In this document: piece after piece, positions 52,934-63,000 of the stretch
Layout: the number at the start of each line of letters is the position of its first letter
Numbering within the stretch: the first letter of the stretch is position 1
Source: Planctomycetota bacterium
GTDB lineage: Bacteria > Planctomycetota > UBA1135 > UBA2386
DNA length: 64,000 nucleotides
NCBI GenBank assembly: GCA_016713175.1
Contig: JADJPQ010000026.1
Coordinates: 434,001-498,000 of the forward strand
Reading direction: 5' to 3'
Program-made: the position numbers and the translations under genes
Notes under the pieces: model-generated
Databases searched by the model: none
What the model was told of the DNA's origin: nothing
The model's input: only the letters and a program-made list of their open reading frames with translations

Positions 52934-53605
52934 TCAGTCCTTGCGCCGGGCCAAGGCGGCGCCGAGGCAGCCGCACAACCCGCCGACGAGCACCGTGAAC
53001 GCGATCCAGAACGTTCCTTGCGGTATCGACAGGAACATCGCCTTCGACTCTCCCGCCGGCAACGCGAAGTCGGGCGGCAGCTTGGCGTAGTGCGTGTCCC
53101 AGTCGTTGGCGACGGCCAGGAACGTGATCACCACGACCGGAATGCGCGCCAGCAGCGCGTACACGAGCAGGGTCGCCGTCAGCCGTGGCCAGGCGAACGT
53201 CGCCACCAGCAACGAACCCAGGACCAGACCGAAGGCCCACGGCATGCCGCCCGGCACACCCGGCGCCGCGGGTGTCGGCATCGCGATCAGCCCGCTCGCC
53301 ATCGCGGCAGCAAAGCCGCCGAACAGCACCGCCGCGCCGAGAACGTAGACCAGCGCCGCCTTGCCCGTGTGCGGGGGACCGCCGGTGGCGCGGCGCAGTC
53401 GCCAACCGAACCAGATGCCGAAGATCGGGATCAGGAAGGTGATGCCGAACAGGCCCTGCTTGCTGTCCGGTCCGGGGCCGGAGCGGTTGAACAGGGTGTC
53501 GTTCCAGCCCTGGAGTTCGCCGATCAGCCGGACGACGCTGACGACGAGGGTGATCACGGCGGCGACCAGGATCGCGGAACCGGTGCTGCGGGGGGCTTGG
53601 GCCAT
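52934..53605 (-). CDS. Multi-pass membrane protein, unknown function
   Basis: This 223-residue protein has about six hydrophobic segments (residues 10-30, 50-67, 83-105, 122-140, 146-166, 195-216). A soluble loop between the last two contains DWDTHYAKLPPDFALP, and the C-terminus ends with a positive RRKD tail. It is convergent with the ECF sigma gene with only 2 bp between the stops. The start is ATG 53605 with a weak GGAG 3 nt upstream. No family is recognised. Confidence 0.65.
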   Translation of the reverse strand: MAQAPRSTGSAILVAAVITLVVSVVRLIGELQGWNDTLFNRSGPGPDSKQGLFGITFLIPIFGIWFGWRLRRATGGPPHTGKAALVYVLGAAVLFGGFAAAMASGLIAMPTPAAPGVPGGMPWAFGLVLGSLLVATFAWPRLTATLLVYALLARIPVVVITFLAVANDWDTHYAKLPPDFALPAGESKAMFLSIPQGTFWIAFTVLVGGLCGCLGAALARRKD

Positions 53606-53738
53606 GTGCTCCGGTTACCGATCCGTGAACCAGAAGCAAGAGACTGGCCAGCGAACGTTCAGGATTTGTTGCTGACCGCGGCGTTCGGCGGCGAACTCGA
53701 TGGACTCGAGGAGGCCACGCGCGCCCTGGCAGCGTCGT

Positions 53739-54674
53739 TCAGCGCCTGGTCGCACGGGCGGCGCGATACGCCTCGACAGCAACCGCGATCTCAGCCCCGG
53801 TCAGGTAGCCGTTCTTGGCAAAGAAGTCGATCAGTTCCAACACGAAGGTCTCGCCCAGTCTTCCGAATGACTCTTCCGCCCGGCCGGTCAGCACCAGGTC
53901 TTCCGGCCGCGCCGAGTAGCTCTTGTCGCCCAACCGCAGAGTGCGACCGCCCTCTCCCTCGGCGAAGTTGTTCTGGATCAGATTGCGGCGGAAGTCGTCG
54001 AGCGACCGCGGCTCGCGGCCAAGGCGCTGCGCGTTCTCGAGCTCACGCTGGTGCTGCTCGATCGCGTGCCGATCGATCCGCCTGGCGTCGGCCTCGCCGA
54101 GTTCGGCGAACTCCGGGACCCGCAGTTCTTGCAGCTTCCCCTGCGCGAACAGGGCGACCATCTCCTTGTGCGCCGTCATGCGCATCGTGTGCTCGGCTGC
54201 CATCAGCTCCGGACGGCGGATCTGCAGGAACGCTGCGACGCTGGTCACGAACCCGGGTGCGACCTCGAGATCGCGCGGATTCAGCGCTTCGCTGCGCACC
54301 AGGTCTTCGGCAGACAGACTGGTCGGGGACCGGCACAGCAGCAACCAGAGGACCGCGCTTTCGCGGCGAGGGAACGTGTCGCCGGCGGTCGACGACTCCG
54401 CCGCAGGGGCCGGTTCCTCGGGACCACCAGGCGGCGGCGCCTCGTCGCGAGCGATCGCGACCCGCAAAGTCGCCTCGACGGCTGGCGCCGGGCCTTCTTC
54501 GAAGACCGCCGCCACGCTGCCATCGTAGTCACAGAACCCCGGCGGCGCGGCAAGACCCTGATAGAAAGCGCACACCACCAGTCCCACGACAACAGCGCCA
54601 CTGACGGCGAACAAGGAGTCGCGGGTTCGCCGCCGGTAGCGCGCGTCGCGACTCGAGATCCGGTTGTCCGTCAT
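53739..54674 (-). CDS. Single-pass membrane-anchored hypothetical protein
   Basis: This 311-residue protein starts at ATG 54674, supported by an AAGAGG Shine-Dalgarno 8 nt upstream. A charged N-terminus (RRRTRDS) precedes one membrane helix near residues 22-44 (LFAVSGAVVVGLVVCAFYQGL). An acidic proline-rich linker leads to a helical soluble domain with QHQRELENAQRLGREPRSLDDFRR and RAEESFGRLGETFVLELIDFFAKNG. No family is recognised. It is divergent from the secreted protein gene at 54789 with 114 bp between starts. Confidence 0.65.
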   Translation of the reverse strand: MTDNRISSRDARYRRRTRDSLFAVSGAVVVGLVVCAFYQGLAAPPGFCDYDGSVAAVFEEGPAPAVEATLRVAIARDEAPPPGGPEEPAPAAESSTAGDTFPRRESAVLWLLLCRSPTSLSAEDLVRSEALNPRDLEVAPGFVTSVAAFLQIRRPELMAAEHTMRMTAHKEMVALFAQGKLQELRVPEFAELGEADARRIDRHAIEQHQRELENAQRLGREPRSLDDFRRNLIQNNFAEGEGGRTLRLGDKSYSARPEDLVLTGRAEESFGRLGETFVLELIDFFAKNGYLTGAEIAVAVEAYRAARATRR

Positions 54675-54788
54675 GCTGAAACCTCTTCCCCCACGATATC
54701 GCCACCTCATTGCCATCGGAACCTGCGGCCAAGAACGGTTCCTGGTAACTTGCGTGCCCCCCGTCTGCCCTCGGGGTGTCGTTCCCCA

Positions 54789-57179
54789 ATGCTGCAACCC
54801 CGCCATGGCGCCGCCGCACTCACGGCGACGCTGCTCTGCGTCCTCTCCACTGCCCAGGCCCCCGGCACGACGGTCGCCGGCGAACGTGTGCCCGCGAGCG
54901 CGATCTCACCGCTGGTGCTCGAGCCGATGTCCGTCGTGCTCGAACGCGAACGGACGATGATCCCCGCCACGCGCGACCTGCCGACCTGGAACGGTCAGGA
55001 CGGCCGCTGGCTCGTGCCGCCGGATTCCGCCGCGACCTCGACCCACTCGGGCATCGTCGCGATCGCCAACGAATGGGGTGACCCGCGCATGCCGATCGGG
55101 TTTCCGACGCTGGTCGACGTCCACGATGTCTGGGTCGGTGGCCATGGCGTGCTGCCGGCGCGCGCACTGCGCGTCGTCGGCTGGCGCGGCGCCACCGAAG
55201 TGGCGCGGACCGAATGGCTCGCTGTCGGCCGCGACCTGCAACGCCTCGCGCTCGACTTCCGCGGCGTCGACCGGATCGACTTCGAAGCGGCGGCCCGCAG
55301 CAGCGAACAACCGTTCGCGTGGTTCGCGATCGACGACCTGCGCTACCGCCCTGCCGGCCACGCCACCGACGTCACGTTGGACTTCGAGGATCTGGGCCAT
55401 CGCCAGGTCCTGGATGGCACTGGCTATCGCGGCCTGGTCTGGTCGCGCGGCAACGGCTTCCGGGTCAAGGTCGAAGGTGCCGATCAGGTGCCGGCGCCCC
55501 GCGAAGAGACCCCCGAGATCGAAACCGCCGGCACCGCCGGTGGCGGCAGCCCGCAGTTCCTCGGCGCCGGGCCGACGTCGCCGCGCGTCTGGAACGACAC
55601 GCAGGGCACCACGCAGGGCGATCCGGGCGCAACGCTGATCCCACCCGACACCTGCGGCACCGTCGGGCCCGATCATGTGATCGTCATCACCAACTCCAAC
55701 CTGTCGGCGTTCCGGAAGAGCAACAACCAGCGCGTGCTGAACGTCAGTCTCGGTGCGTTCTGGAACGTGGGCGGCCTGATCGGCGATCCACGCGCCGTCT
55801 GGGATCCGCACGCCAACCGCTACATCGTGCTGGCCGAGACGTTCTCGACCGGCGGCCTGTTCTACTACGCGATCTCGCAGACCGCCGACCCGGCCGGCGC
55901 CTGGTTCAAGTTCAGCTTCGCGACCGCGAGCGGCAGCGACGCCGGCCGCTGGCCCGATTACGTGACCCTCGGCGTCGATGCCCGTGGCATCTACTCGGCG
56001 GCCTACATGGTCACCGGCTCGGCGCTGATGACGCTGTGGGCGATCGACAAGGCGCCGCTGCTGGCGCCGACACCGGCGGTCGGCACGATCACCGCGTTCC
56101 GATCGCTGCCGTTCGAGGGCGCGATCCAGCCGTGCGTGACCTACGGCGATCCCGGCGCGGAGTACTGCGTATCGCGCCAATCGTCGACCGGCCTGCGCAT
56201 TCGACGGGTCAATCCGCCGTTGATCTCACCGACGCTGACCGAAATGGGCATCGTCACGGTCACCAGCCAGTCGTCGCCACCGACCTCGCCGGCACTCGGC
56301 AGCACCACGAACATCTCGACCGGCGACGCTCGCCCGCAGAACGCGGTGTTCCGCAACGGTTCGATCTACACCACGCAGACGATCTCGGTCGGCGGGCGCG
56401 CCGGCTGTCGCTGGTACCAGATCCGGCCGACCCCGCTGGCGGTGTTGCAGTGGGGCAATGTCAGCGATCCGCTGTGGCACTACTACTATCCCTCGATCTA
56501 CGTCGACCGCGACAACAACATCGGGCTCGGCTTCAGCGGCAGCCACGCCGGCGTCTACTGCTCGACGTTCCTGACCGGTCGCCACGCCAGCGACCCGAAC
56601 GGCGTGATGGCGCCGCCGATCCTGACCAAGGCGGGTGAGGCATCGTGGGTGCGACTCGACGGCTCCGGCCGCAATCGGTTTGGCGACTACAGCCACGGCG
56701 GCGTCGATCCGGTGGACGATCGCGGCTTCTGGACGCTGCAGGAATACATCGCGCCGAGCGCCAACACCTGGCGGATCCGGATCAACCGGTTCGGCTACGA
56801 GTCGTTCAATTACGGCGATGGCCTCGCCGGCACGTCGGGCACCGTGCCGACGCTGCGCACGACCGGTCGGCCGTTGGTCGGCACCACGCTGAATGTCGAG
56901 GTCGGCAACTCCGGCGGTCTGAACCCGGCGCCGGGCGTACTGTTGATGGGCTTTGCCGCCGCGTCGATTCCGACGATGGGCGGCACGGTGCTCGTCAACT
57001 CGACGGCCAGCACATCGATCCCGGTGCCGACGCCCCGCGCGAACGTGCCGATCGCGGTTCCGCCCGGCCCGGCGCTGGTCGGCGTCCAGGTGTTCTTCCA
57101 GGCCGGCCAGATCGATGCGGGAGCGCCGCAGCTGGTCGCGTTCTCGCGCGGCCTCGAGATCCGCTGCGGCTCGTTGTGA
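54789..57179 (+). CDS. Large secreted beta-rich protein with shared C-terminal module
   Basis: This 796-residue protein has a signal peptide (GAAALTATLLCVLSTAQAPG). The N-terminal part contains two jelly-roll-like stretches (IVAIANEWGDPRMPIGFP, DVTLDFEDLGHRQVLDGTGYRGL). The centre looks like a propeller of exported sequence type (WDPHANRYIVLAETFS, DYVTLGVDARGIYSAAY, WHYYYPSIYVDRDNNIGLGFSG, WVRLDGSGRNRFGDYSHG). The last 110 residues carry the C-terminal module shared with 24135-28549 and 33280-35421: GVLLMGFAAA, VPIAVPPGPALVGVQVFFQAGQ and a short terminal strand. No catalytic motif is visible. The gene downstream starts 28 bp after its stop. Confidence 0.75.
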   Translation: MLQPRHGAAALTATLLCVLSTAQAPGTTVAGERVPASAISPLVLEPMSVVLERERTMIPATRDLPTWNGQDGRWLVPPDSAATSTHSGIVAIANEWGDPRMPIGFPTLVDVHDVWVGGHGVLPARALRVVGWRGATEVARTEWLAVGRDLQRLALDFRGVDRIDFEAAARSSEQPFAWFAIDDLRYRPAGHATDVTLDFEDLGHRQVLDGTGYRGLVWSRGNGFRVKVEGADQVPAPREETPEIETAGTAGGGSPQFLGAGPTSPRVWNDTQGTTQGDPGATLIPPDTCGTVGPDHVIVITNSNLSAFRKSNNQRVLNVSLGAFWNVGGLIGDPRAVWDPHANRYIVLAETFSTGGLFYYAISQTADPAGAWFKFSFATASGSDAGRWPDYVTLGVDARGIYSAAYMVTGSALMTLWAIDKAPLLAPTPAVGTITAFRSLPFEGAIQPCVTYGDPGAEYCVSRQSSTGLRIRRVNPPLISPTLTEMGIVTVTSQSSPPTSPALGSTTNISTGDARPQNAVFRNGSIYTTQTISVGGRAGCRWYQIRPTPLAVLQWGNVSDPLWHYYYPSIYVDRDNNIGLGFSGSHAGVYCSTFLTGRHASDPNGVMAPPILTKAGEASWVRLDGSGRNRFGDYSHGGVDPVDDRGFWTLQEYIAPSANTWRIRINRFGYESFNYGDGLAGTSGTVPTLRTTGRPLVGTTLNVEVGNSGGLNPAPGVLLMGFAAASIPTMGGTVLVNSTASTSIPVPTPRANVPIAVPPGPALVGVQVFFQAGQIDAGAPQLVAFSRGLEIRCGSL

Positions 57180-57207
57180 ACGGCCCGACGGCGGCGACGA
57201 TGGCAGA

Positions 57208-58440
57208 ATGCGCCGCCGCCTCGTTCCGTTTGCGTTCCTGCTGCTGATTCCGCTCGCCGCGCAGCGCCCGACCAGCATCCGTTGTGCACACGTGCTCGAT
57301 GAAGCCGGCACCGGCTGGCGAACCGACGTCGATGTCGCGGTGCTCGATGGCCTGGTCAGCAGGACGCCGCGGCGCGACGAGAATGTCGATCACGACTTCG
57401 GCGAGACCTGGCTGCTGCCAGGACTGATCGACCTGCACACGCACCTGCTGCTGCGGCCGTACGACCAGATGTCGTGGGATGACCAGGTACTGCAGGAGTC
57501 GACCGAACTGCGGACGCTGCGGGCCCTGCGCCATGCCGAACGGACGTTCGCCGCCGGTTTCACCGTGGTTCGCGAACTCGGCACCGAAGGCGCCGGGTTC
57601 GCCGACATCGCACTGCGCGCCGCCACCTCGGAGTATCTGCTGCTCGGCCCCGAGATCCTGACCAGCACCCGCGCGATCGTGGCCACCGGCTGCTACGGGC
57701 CCCGAGCGGACGATCCGACCGTCAAGAAGGGGGCGCAGGTCGCCGACGGCGAAGATGGCGTCCGCAAGGCGGTGCGCGAACAGGTCGCCGCCGGCGCCGA
57801 CTGGATCAAGGTCTACGCCGACTATCGCCGCGCGCATGGAGCGCCGGCGACGCCGACGTTTTCGCTCGCCGAACTGACCGCGCTGGTCGCCGAGGCCACC
57901 AGTGCAGGCGTGCCGGTCGCGGCGCATGCGAGCACCGATGAAGGCATCCGGCGTGCCGTGCTGGCCGGCGTCCGCACCGTCGAACACGGCACGATGGTCG
58001 GCGAGCAGACGCTGCTGCTGATGAAGGAACGGGGTGTCGTGCTGGTGCCTTGCCTGGCCGCCAACGAAGCGATCGTCCGCTACGCCGGCCATCAGGGCCC
58101 CGTCGTCGAGCGGCTGAATGCCGCCAGGATCGCGTTCCAGCGCGCGCTCGCCGCCGGCGTGACGATCGCGTGCGGCAGCGATGCCGGCGTGTTCGCGCAT
58201 GGCGACAATGTCCGCGAACTCGAACTGATGGTCGAATACGGCATGACGCCGGCGCAGGCGATCGCGGCGGCGACGACCGTGGCGGCGGCCGTCGTCAACA
58301 CCAAGAAGCGAGTGGTACGCCCCGGCGTGATCGTCGTCGACGGCGACCCGCTGCAGGACATCCGGGCACTGCGACGCGTGCGCGCGGTGTTCGGCGCCGC
58401 GGGCGAACTGGTCCAGGACCGCAACCGGCAACCGCGCTGA
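57208..58440 (+). CDS. Secreted metal-dependent amidohydrolase (prolidase/imidazolonepropionase-like)
   Basis: This 410-residue protein has a short signal peptide (RRRLVPFAFLLLIPLAAQ). It is an amidohydrolase-superfamily TIM barrel with all usual metal ligands: His77 and His79 in DLHTHLL, the carboxylated-lysine candidate Lys201 in WIKVYADY, His240 in VAAHASTDEG, His260 in VEHGTM and Asp325 in CGSDAGVF. The sequence type matches Xaa-Pro dipeptidase/imidazolonepropionase-like hydrolases such as Sgx9260-type enzymes. A dipeptide or N-acyl amino acid is the probable substrate, hydrolysed in the periplasm. The length is normal. Confidence 0.9.
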   Translation: MRRRLVPFAFLLLIPLAAQRPTSIRCAHVLDEAGTGWRTDVDVAVLDGLVSRTPRRDENVDHDFGETWLLPGLIDLHTHLLLRPYDQMSWDDQVLQESTELRTLRALRHAERTFAAGFTVVRELGTEGAGFADIALRAATSEYLLLGPEILTSTRAIVATGCYGPRADDPTVKKGAQVADGEDGVRKAVREQVAAGADWIKVYADYRRAHGAPATPTFSLAELTALVAEATSAGVPVAAHASTDEGIRRAVLAGVRTVEHGTMVGEQTLLLMKERGVVLVPCLAANEAIVRYAGHQGPVVERLNAARIAFQRALAAGVTIACGSDAGVFAHGDNVRELELMVEYGMTPAQAIAAATTVAAAVVNTKKRVVRPGVIVVDGDPLQDIRALRRVRAVFGAAGELVQDRNRQPR

Positions 58441-58509
58441 CACGGCCCGCCGATTTTCCGGATTCTCCGAGCAGCGAACTGCCGATCAGGTCGCTGGCCC
58501 AAGGACCGC

Positions 58510-60003
58510 ATGGAACTGCACCTCGAACACGACTTCACGTTCAACCCCGATGGCAGCGGTCGCGTGACCGTGCGCTGGACCGGCCCGGCCGGGCCCGGGG
58601 CCGCCGCACCCGACGAATTCGTCCGCAGCGAACTGCAGCGGGCACAGGGGGTCGAGGCCTGGGCCGACGTGCACTGTTCGGTCGAGGACGAGCACCTGGT
58701 GTTCACCGGCACCGCCTGGTTCCCGGACATCACCACCCTGCGCTTTCACTGCCAGGGCTTGCACTGCAACCTGCTCGACTTCGCGATCAGCCAGGACGGC
58801 GACGGCGAAGTGACGGTGACTTCGCGGCTGGACCAGCAGCCGATGACCGCGACGCTGCCAGCTGGCGCCAATCGGGCCGCAATCGCCGAGGCGATGGCCG
58901 GCGAACGCGAGAAGCTGCAGCAGGCGCGCGAGTTCCTCGACGGCATGTTCGGCGGCCTGCACTGCACCGCGGTGCTGCGCCTGCCCGGCAGGCTGCGGGA
59001 GCCGGTGCGCGGCCAGCAGCTCGACGAACGCACGACGACGATCGACTTCCACGGCCGGGACCTGCTTCTGGTGATCGATCGGCTGCTGAGCGACGACCGG
59101 GCGCTACAGACCCTGATGGAACAGGGTGACACCAGTCCGGCGGCGGCACTGGCGCTGCTCGGCGACGCCGGACCGGTGACGCTGCGCACGCACGGCGGCG
59201 CGGCGATGCAATTCGACTACGGCAGCGAAGTCGCCGCGGCCAATGCCGCCTGGGCCGACCTGATGCAGAGCGATTCGCCGCCCCCGCGCCTGAAGGAACA
59301 GGGCCCGCCGCTGCAGAACGTCCGCGTCGTCGCCGCCAAGACCGTGTTCGAGGCCGATGGCGACCGCGACCTGCAGCCGATGGGCCAGAATTCGCCCGGC
59401 GTCTCGCTGACGATCGCCGGCAACCTCGACCGCGTCGCTCTACGAGTGGACGAAGTGACCTGGGACTCGGCCCGCACCGACGACGACGTCGAACTGGCGC
59501 CCGCCGACGAATGGCATCGCCGGATCTCGTTCCCGAAGCTGACCAAGGACGGCATCACCGTGTTCTTCGACGTCGATCTGCCGTTGCCGCCGCCGGGCAG
59601 TCGCGGCCTGCGGTCGCTGCAGGGCCGCGCCCAATGCCTGGTCGGTCTCGGCGAGGATCGTGTCGATCTCGGTTTCGACCGACTGGAGGCCGGTGCAACT
59701 GGCACGGTTGCCGGCGCGCAACTGACCCGCGCCGACGGCGAGGACGGCCGTTGGACCTTCGAGGTGCAGCTGCGACTGGCCCGCGACCGGATCCTGGCGA
59801 TGTACCTGGAGGCCGATGGCAACACGCTCGAGCTGCGCCAATGCGGCTACTCGTCGTGCAACGACGAGTGCTCGCTGACCTACGACTTCGAGGGCGAACT
59901 GCCGATCGGCGCCCGGCTGGTGGCCCGTCTGGTCACCGAGGTGCAACCGGTGGAAGTGCCGTTCGCGCTGCCCGCGATCGACTGGCTCGGGCAGCCGCGC
60001 TGA
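58510..60003 (+). CDS. Hypothetical beta-rich protein, 497 residues
   Basis: The start ATG 58510 is preceded by AAGGA at 4 nt. No signal peptide is seen, although the mature part looks like an extracytoplasmic protein. The N-terminus is a beta structure (LEHDFTFNPDGSGRVTVRW), with an alanine-rich helix near residues 118-140. The middle and C-terminus are beta-rich, with repeated WDSARTDDDVEL and GRWTFEVQLRLARDR elements, and two cysteine pairs occur late (CGYSSCNDEC). No family is recognised. It lies 69 bp downstream of the amidohydrolase gene on the same strand and may be co-transcribed. Confidence 0.7.
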   Translation: MELHLEHDFTFNPDGSGRVTVRWTGPAGPGAAAPDEFVRSELQRAQGVEAWADVHCSVEDEHLVFTGTAWFPDITTLRFHCQGLHCNLLDFAISQDGDGEVTVTSRLDQQPMTATLPAGANRAAIAEAMAGEREKLQQAREFLDGMFGGLHCTAVLRLPGRLREPVRGQQLDERTTTIDFHGRDLLLVIDRLLSDDRALQTLMEQGDTSPAAALALLGDAGPVTLRTHGGAAMQFDYGSEVAAANAAWADLMQSDSPPPRLKEQGPPLQNVRVVAAKTVFEADGDRDLQPMGQNSPGVSLTIAGNLDRVALRVDEVTWDSARTDDDVELAPADEWHRRISFPKLTKDGITVFFDVDLPLPPPGSRGLRSLQGRAQCLVGLGEDRVDLGFDRLEAGATGTVAGAQLTRADGEDGRWTFEVQLRLARDRILAMYLEADGNTLELRQCGYSSCNDECSLTYDFEGELPIGARLVARLVTEVQPVEVPFALPAIDWLGQPR

Positions 60004-60055
60004 CCTGCGCAAACCGGCGATGGCATGGCCCCGCCCCACGCCGTCGCCGATGGGG

Positions 60056-60073
60056 TAGCGTTCTCGCCCTCCG
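60056..60073 (+). promoter_or_regulatory. Predicted -10 box of the WD40-like kinase gene
   Basis: TAGCGT (60056-60061) lies 12 nt before the GTG start at 60074 and no Shine-Dalgarno follows. Short leader predicted. Confidence 0.3.
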
Positions 60074-63000
60074 GTGCATTCGTCCCGTCTCGAACGTGCG
60101 CTCGCGATCTACAGCGATTGGCTGGCCGCAGGCGCGACGCCGCCGGCCTCCGCGCTGATCGCCGCGCACCCGGACCTGGCCGAACACCTGCAGGCGATGC
60201 TCACCGATCCGGCCGCGACCACCGACCAACTCGCCATCGGCGACACCGTGCTCGGCCGCGAACTCGCCGACTTCGTGATCCTCGCCGAGATCGGCCGCGG
60301 CGGCATGGGCGTCGTCTATCTGGCTCGCCAACGTTCGCTCGGACGCGAAGTCGCACTGAAGGTGCTGCCGGCGCACATCACCAACCAGGCCACCGTGGTC
60401 GCGCGCTTCAAGCGCGAAGCGACGCTCGCCGCAAGGCTCGAGCACCCGGCGATCGTCGCCATCTTCGCGGTCGGCAGCGACGGCGACACGCACTGGTTCG
60501 CGATGGAACGGATCGACGGCGGAGCGCTCGGTCCGAACGATCCCGCAACCGGCCAGCCCCGCACCATCCGCCGCACCGTCGAACTGTTCGCGACCTTGGC
60601 CGACGCCCTGGCGCACGCACACGCTGCCAACGTGCCGCATCGCGACGTCAAACCCGCCAACATCTTGCTGCGCGCCACCGGCGAACCGGTGCTGTGCGAC
60701 TTCGGCCTGGCGCGCGAACTCGGCGACCCCGGGATCACCGTGGTCGGCGGCTTCGCCGGCACGCCCTGGTATGCGTCGCCGGAGCAGCTCGTCGACAGCA
60801 GTTCGATCGACGCCCGCAGCGACGTCTGGAGTCTCGGCGCCACGATGTACGAACTGCTGACCGGCCGCCGGCCGTTCGACGGCGACAGCAGCCACGCGAT
60901 CACGCAGGCCATCGCCCATCAGGAGCCCATCGATCCGCTGCGACTGGCGCCCGAACTGGCGCCGGACCTCGCCGCGATCGTGCTGAAGGCCTTGCACAAG
61001 GACCGGGAACGACGCTACCGGAGTGCCGCCGCGCTGCGCGACGAACTGCGCGCGTTCCTCGAGTTCCGACCGATCACCGCTCGCCGCAGCGGGCGCCTGA
61101 CCCGCGTCGCGCGCTGGCTGCAGCGCCATCCCGGTTGGCGCGCCGCCGTGCTGCTGCTGGTGCTGGCCACGCTGCTGCTGCCAGCCTTGATCTCGATTGC
61201 CGTCGCTGGCGAACGCGACCGCGCGATGACCGCCGAGCAGCTGGCCCGCCGCCAGGCCTATGCCGCCAATGTGCAGGCCGCGCACACGGCGTTGTCCGCC
61301 GGAGACGGCGCCCAGGCTGCACAGCTGCTCGCGGCCTGCCCGCCGGACCTGCGGGGCTTCGAATGGCACTTCGTCGAGGGCAGTCTCGACAGTTCGCTCT
61401 GGCACGACCAGCCGTTCGCCACCGGCGTCACCGCAGTGGCGATGGCGGCCGACGCCAGCGCGCTGGTCGCCGGCGATGAGCAGGGCGCGATCGCAGTATT
61501 CGAGACGATCGGCGGCACCGCCCGCTGGCAGCTCCCGCCGCGCGGTTCGTCGGTCAGCAAGATCGCGGTGATCCCCGCCACCGACCTGGTGGTGGTCATC
61601 TGGGCCGACGGCCGCATCGCCGCGCACGCACTGGCCGCCGGCCAGCCACTCGGCGACGTCGCGCCATTGCCAACCCATCTCGGCACCGCCATCGCGATCG
61701 ACGGCACCGTGCTCCGCCAGCACAGTGCCGGTCAGTTCCGGAAGTTCGCGCCCCGTTCCCTGCAACCGAGCGGCGACCACACGCTGCCGGTCGCGCTCGA
61801 TCGCCCCCACCGCAACTTCGCCACCGACGGCCAACGGGTCGTCGGCGTGCCACCAGGCAGTGGCATCTCACGCTGGAACCTGACCACCGGCGAACGCGTG
61901 CTGTGCCGCACCCTGGCCACGTCCGGCGACCTGTCGGCCACGGGCGACCTGCAGCGGATCGCCGGCTTCGACCCGGGAATCGGCATCTGGTGGTGGGATC
62001 CGGAAAGCAACGCGGCGCGGCAGATGAGCCATGGTCAGCACACGGTGAACTGCCTCGAACTGTCGCCGGATGGCAAGGACCTCGTGGTCGGCTGCCAACG
62101 CGGCGAGCTGCTGGTCTACGCGCTTGAACAAGCGCGCCTGAAGCGCGTGCTGCACGGCAACCAGACCTCGATCACCGCCGTCGACTCGGTGGCCGGCGGC
62201 TGGATCGCCACCGGCGCTGCCGACGGCACCGTCCGGCTGTGGAACTCGTTCCTCGATGCCGGTGCCGGCGAACTGTCCGGCACCGGCTTTGGCGTGTCGC
62301 TGTCGGGCCCGGGCTTTGGCCGTGGTCTGGTCGCCGGCGCCGCTGGCAGCGTGTTCCTGGGCGGACTGGATGGCACGGTCCGCCGGGTCGACGTGCACAC
62401 CGGCGCACTGATCTGGCAACGGCAGCTGCCGCATTGGATCAATGGCCTCACGCTGGTCGCCGGCGGCCAGCTGGCGGCGTCCTATCACGAAGTCGTGGTG
62501 TTCCTCGACGCGTCGAACGGCGCGCTGCAAGGTGATCGCTGTCAGTTGCCGCCCATCGGCTACGCGCGCCGCATCGCCGCCAGCTTGGATGGCCACAAGC
62601 TCGCCGTCCTCGGCGACTCGGGCAACCTGGTCGTCGTCGATGTCGCCACGCACACCGTCAGCCCGCCGGTCCAGGCCTGTGAACTGCGCGCCTTCAGTCG
62701 CGCTGGCGGACTGGCCTGGGCCGGGTCGCCGCCGCAGGTCTGGGCCGGCGGCGAAGATCGCCGCGTCCGCGCGTTCGACCCATCGACGCTGGCCGTGGCC
62801 ACCGAACTGCCGTTCGACACCACCATCGCGACGCTCGCCCAGGACGGCGACGCGCTGCTGATCGCCGGCTGGAACCGCGACCAGCGCCGCGGCACCCTGC
62901 AGCGAACCCAGGTGCCGAGCGGCCGGGTCCTGGCGACCACGGCGGTCACGGTCCCGATCGCGGCGATGACGACCTTCGCCGGCCGCATCGCCACGGCGCG

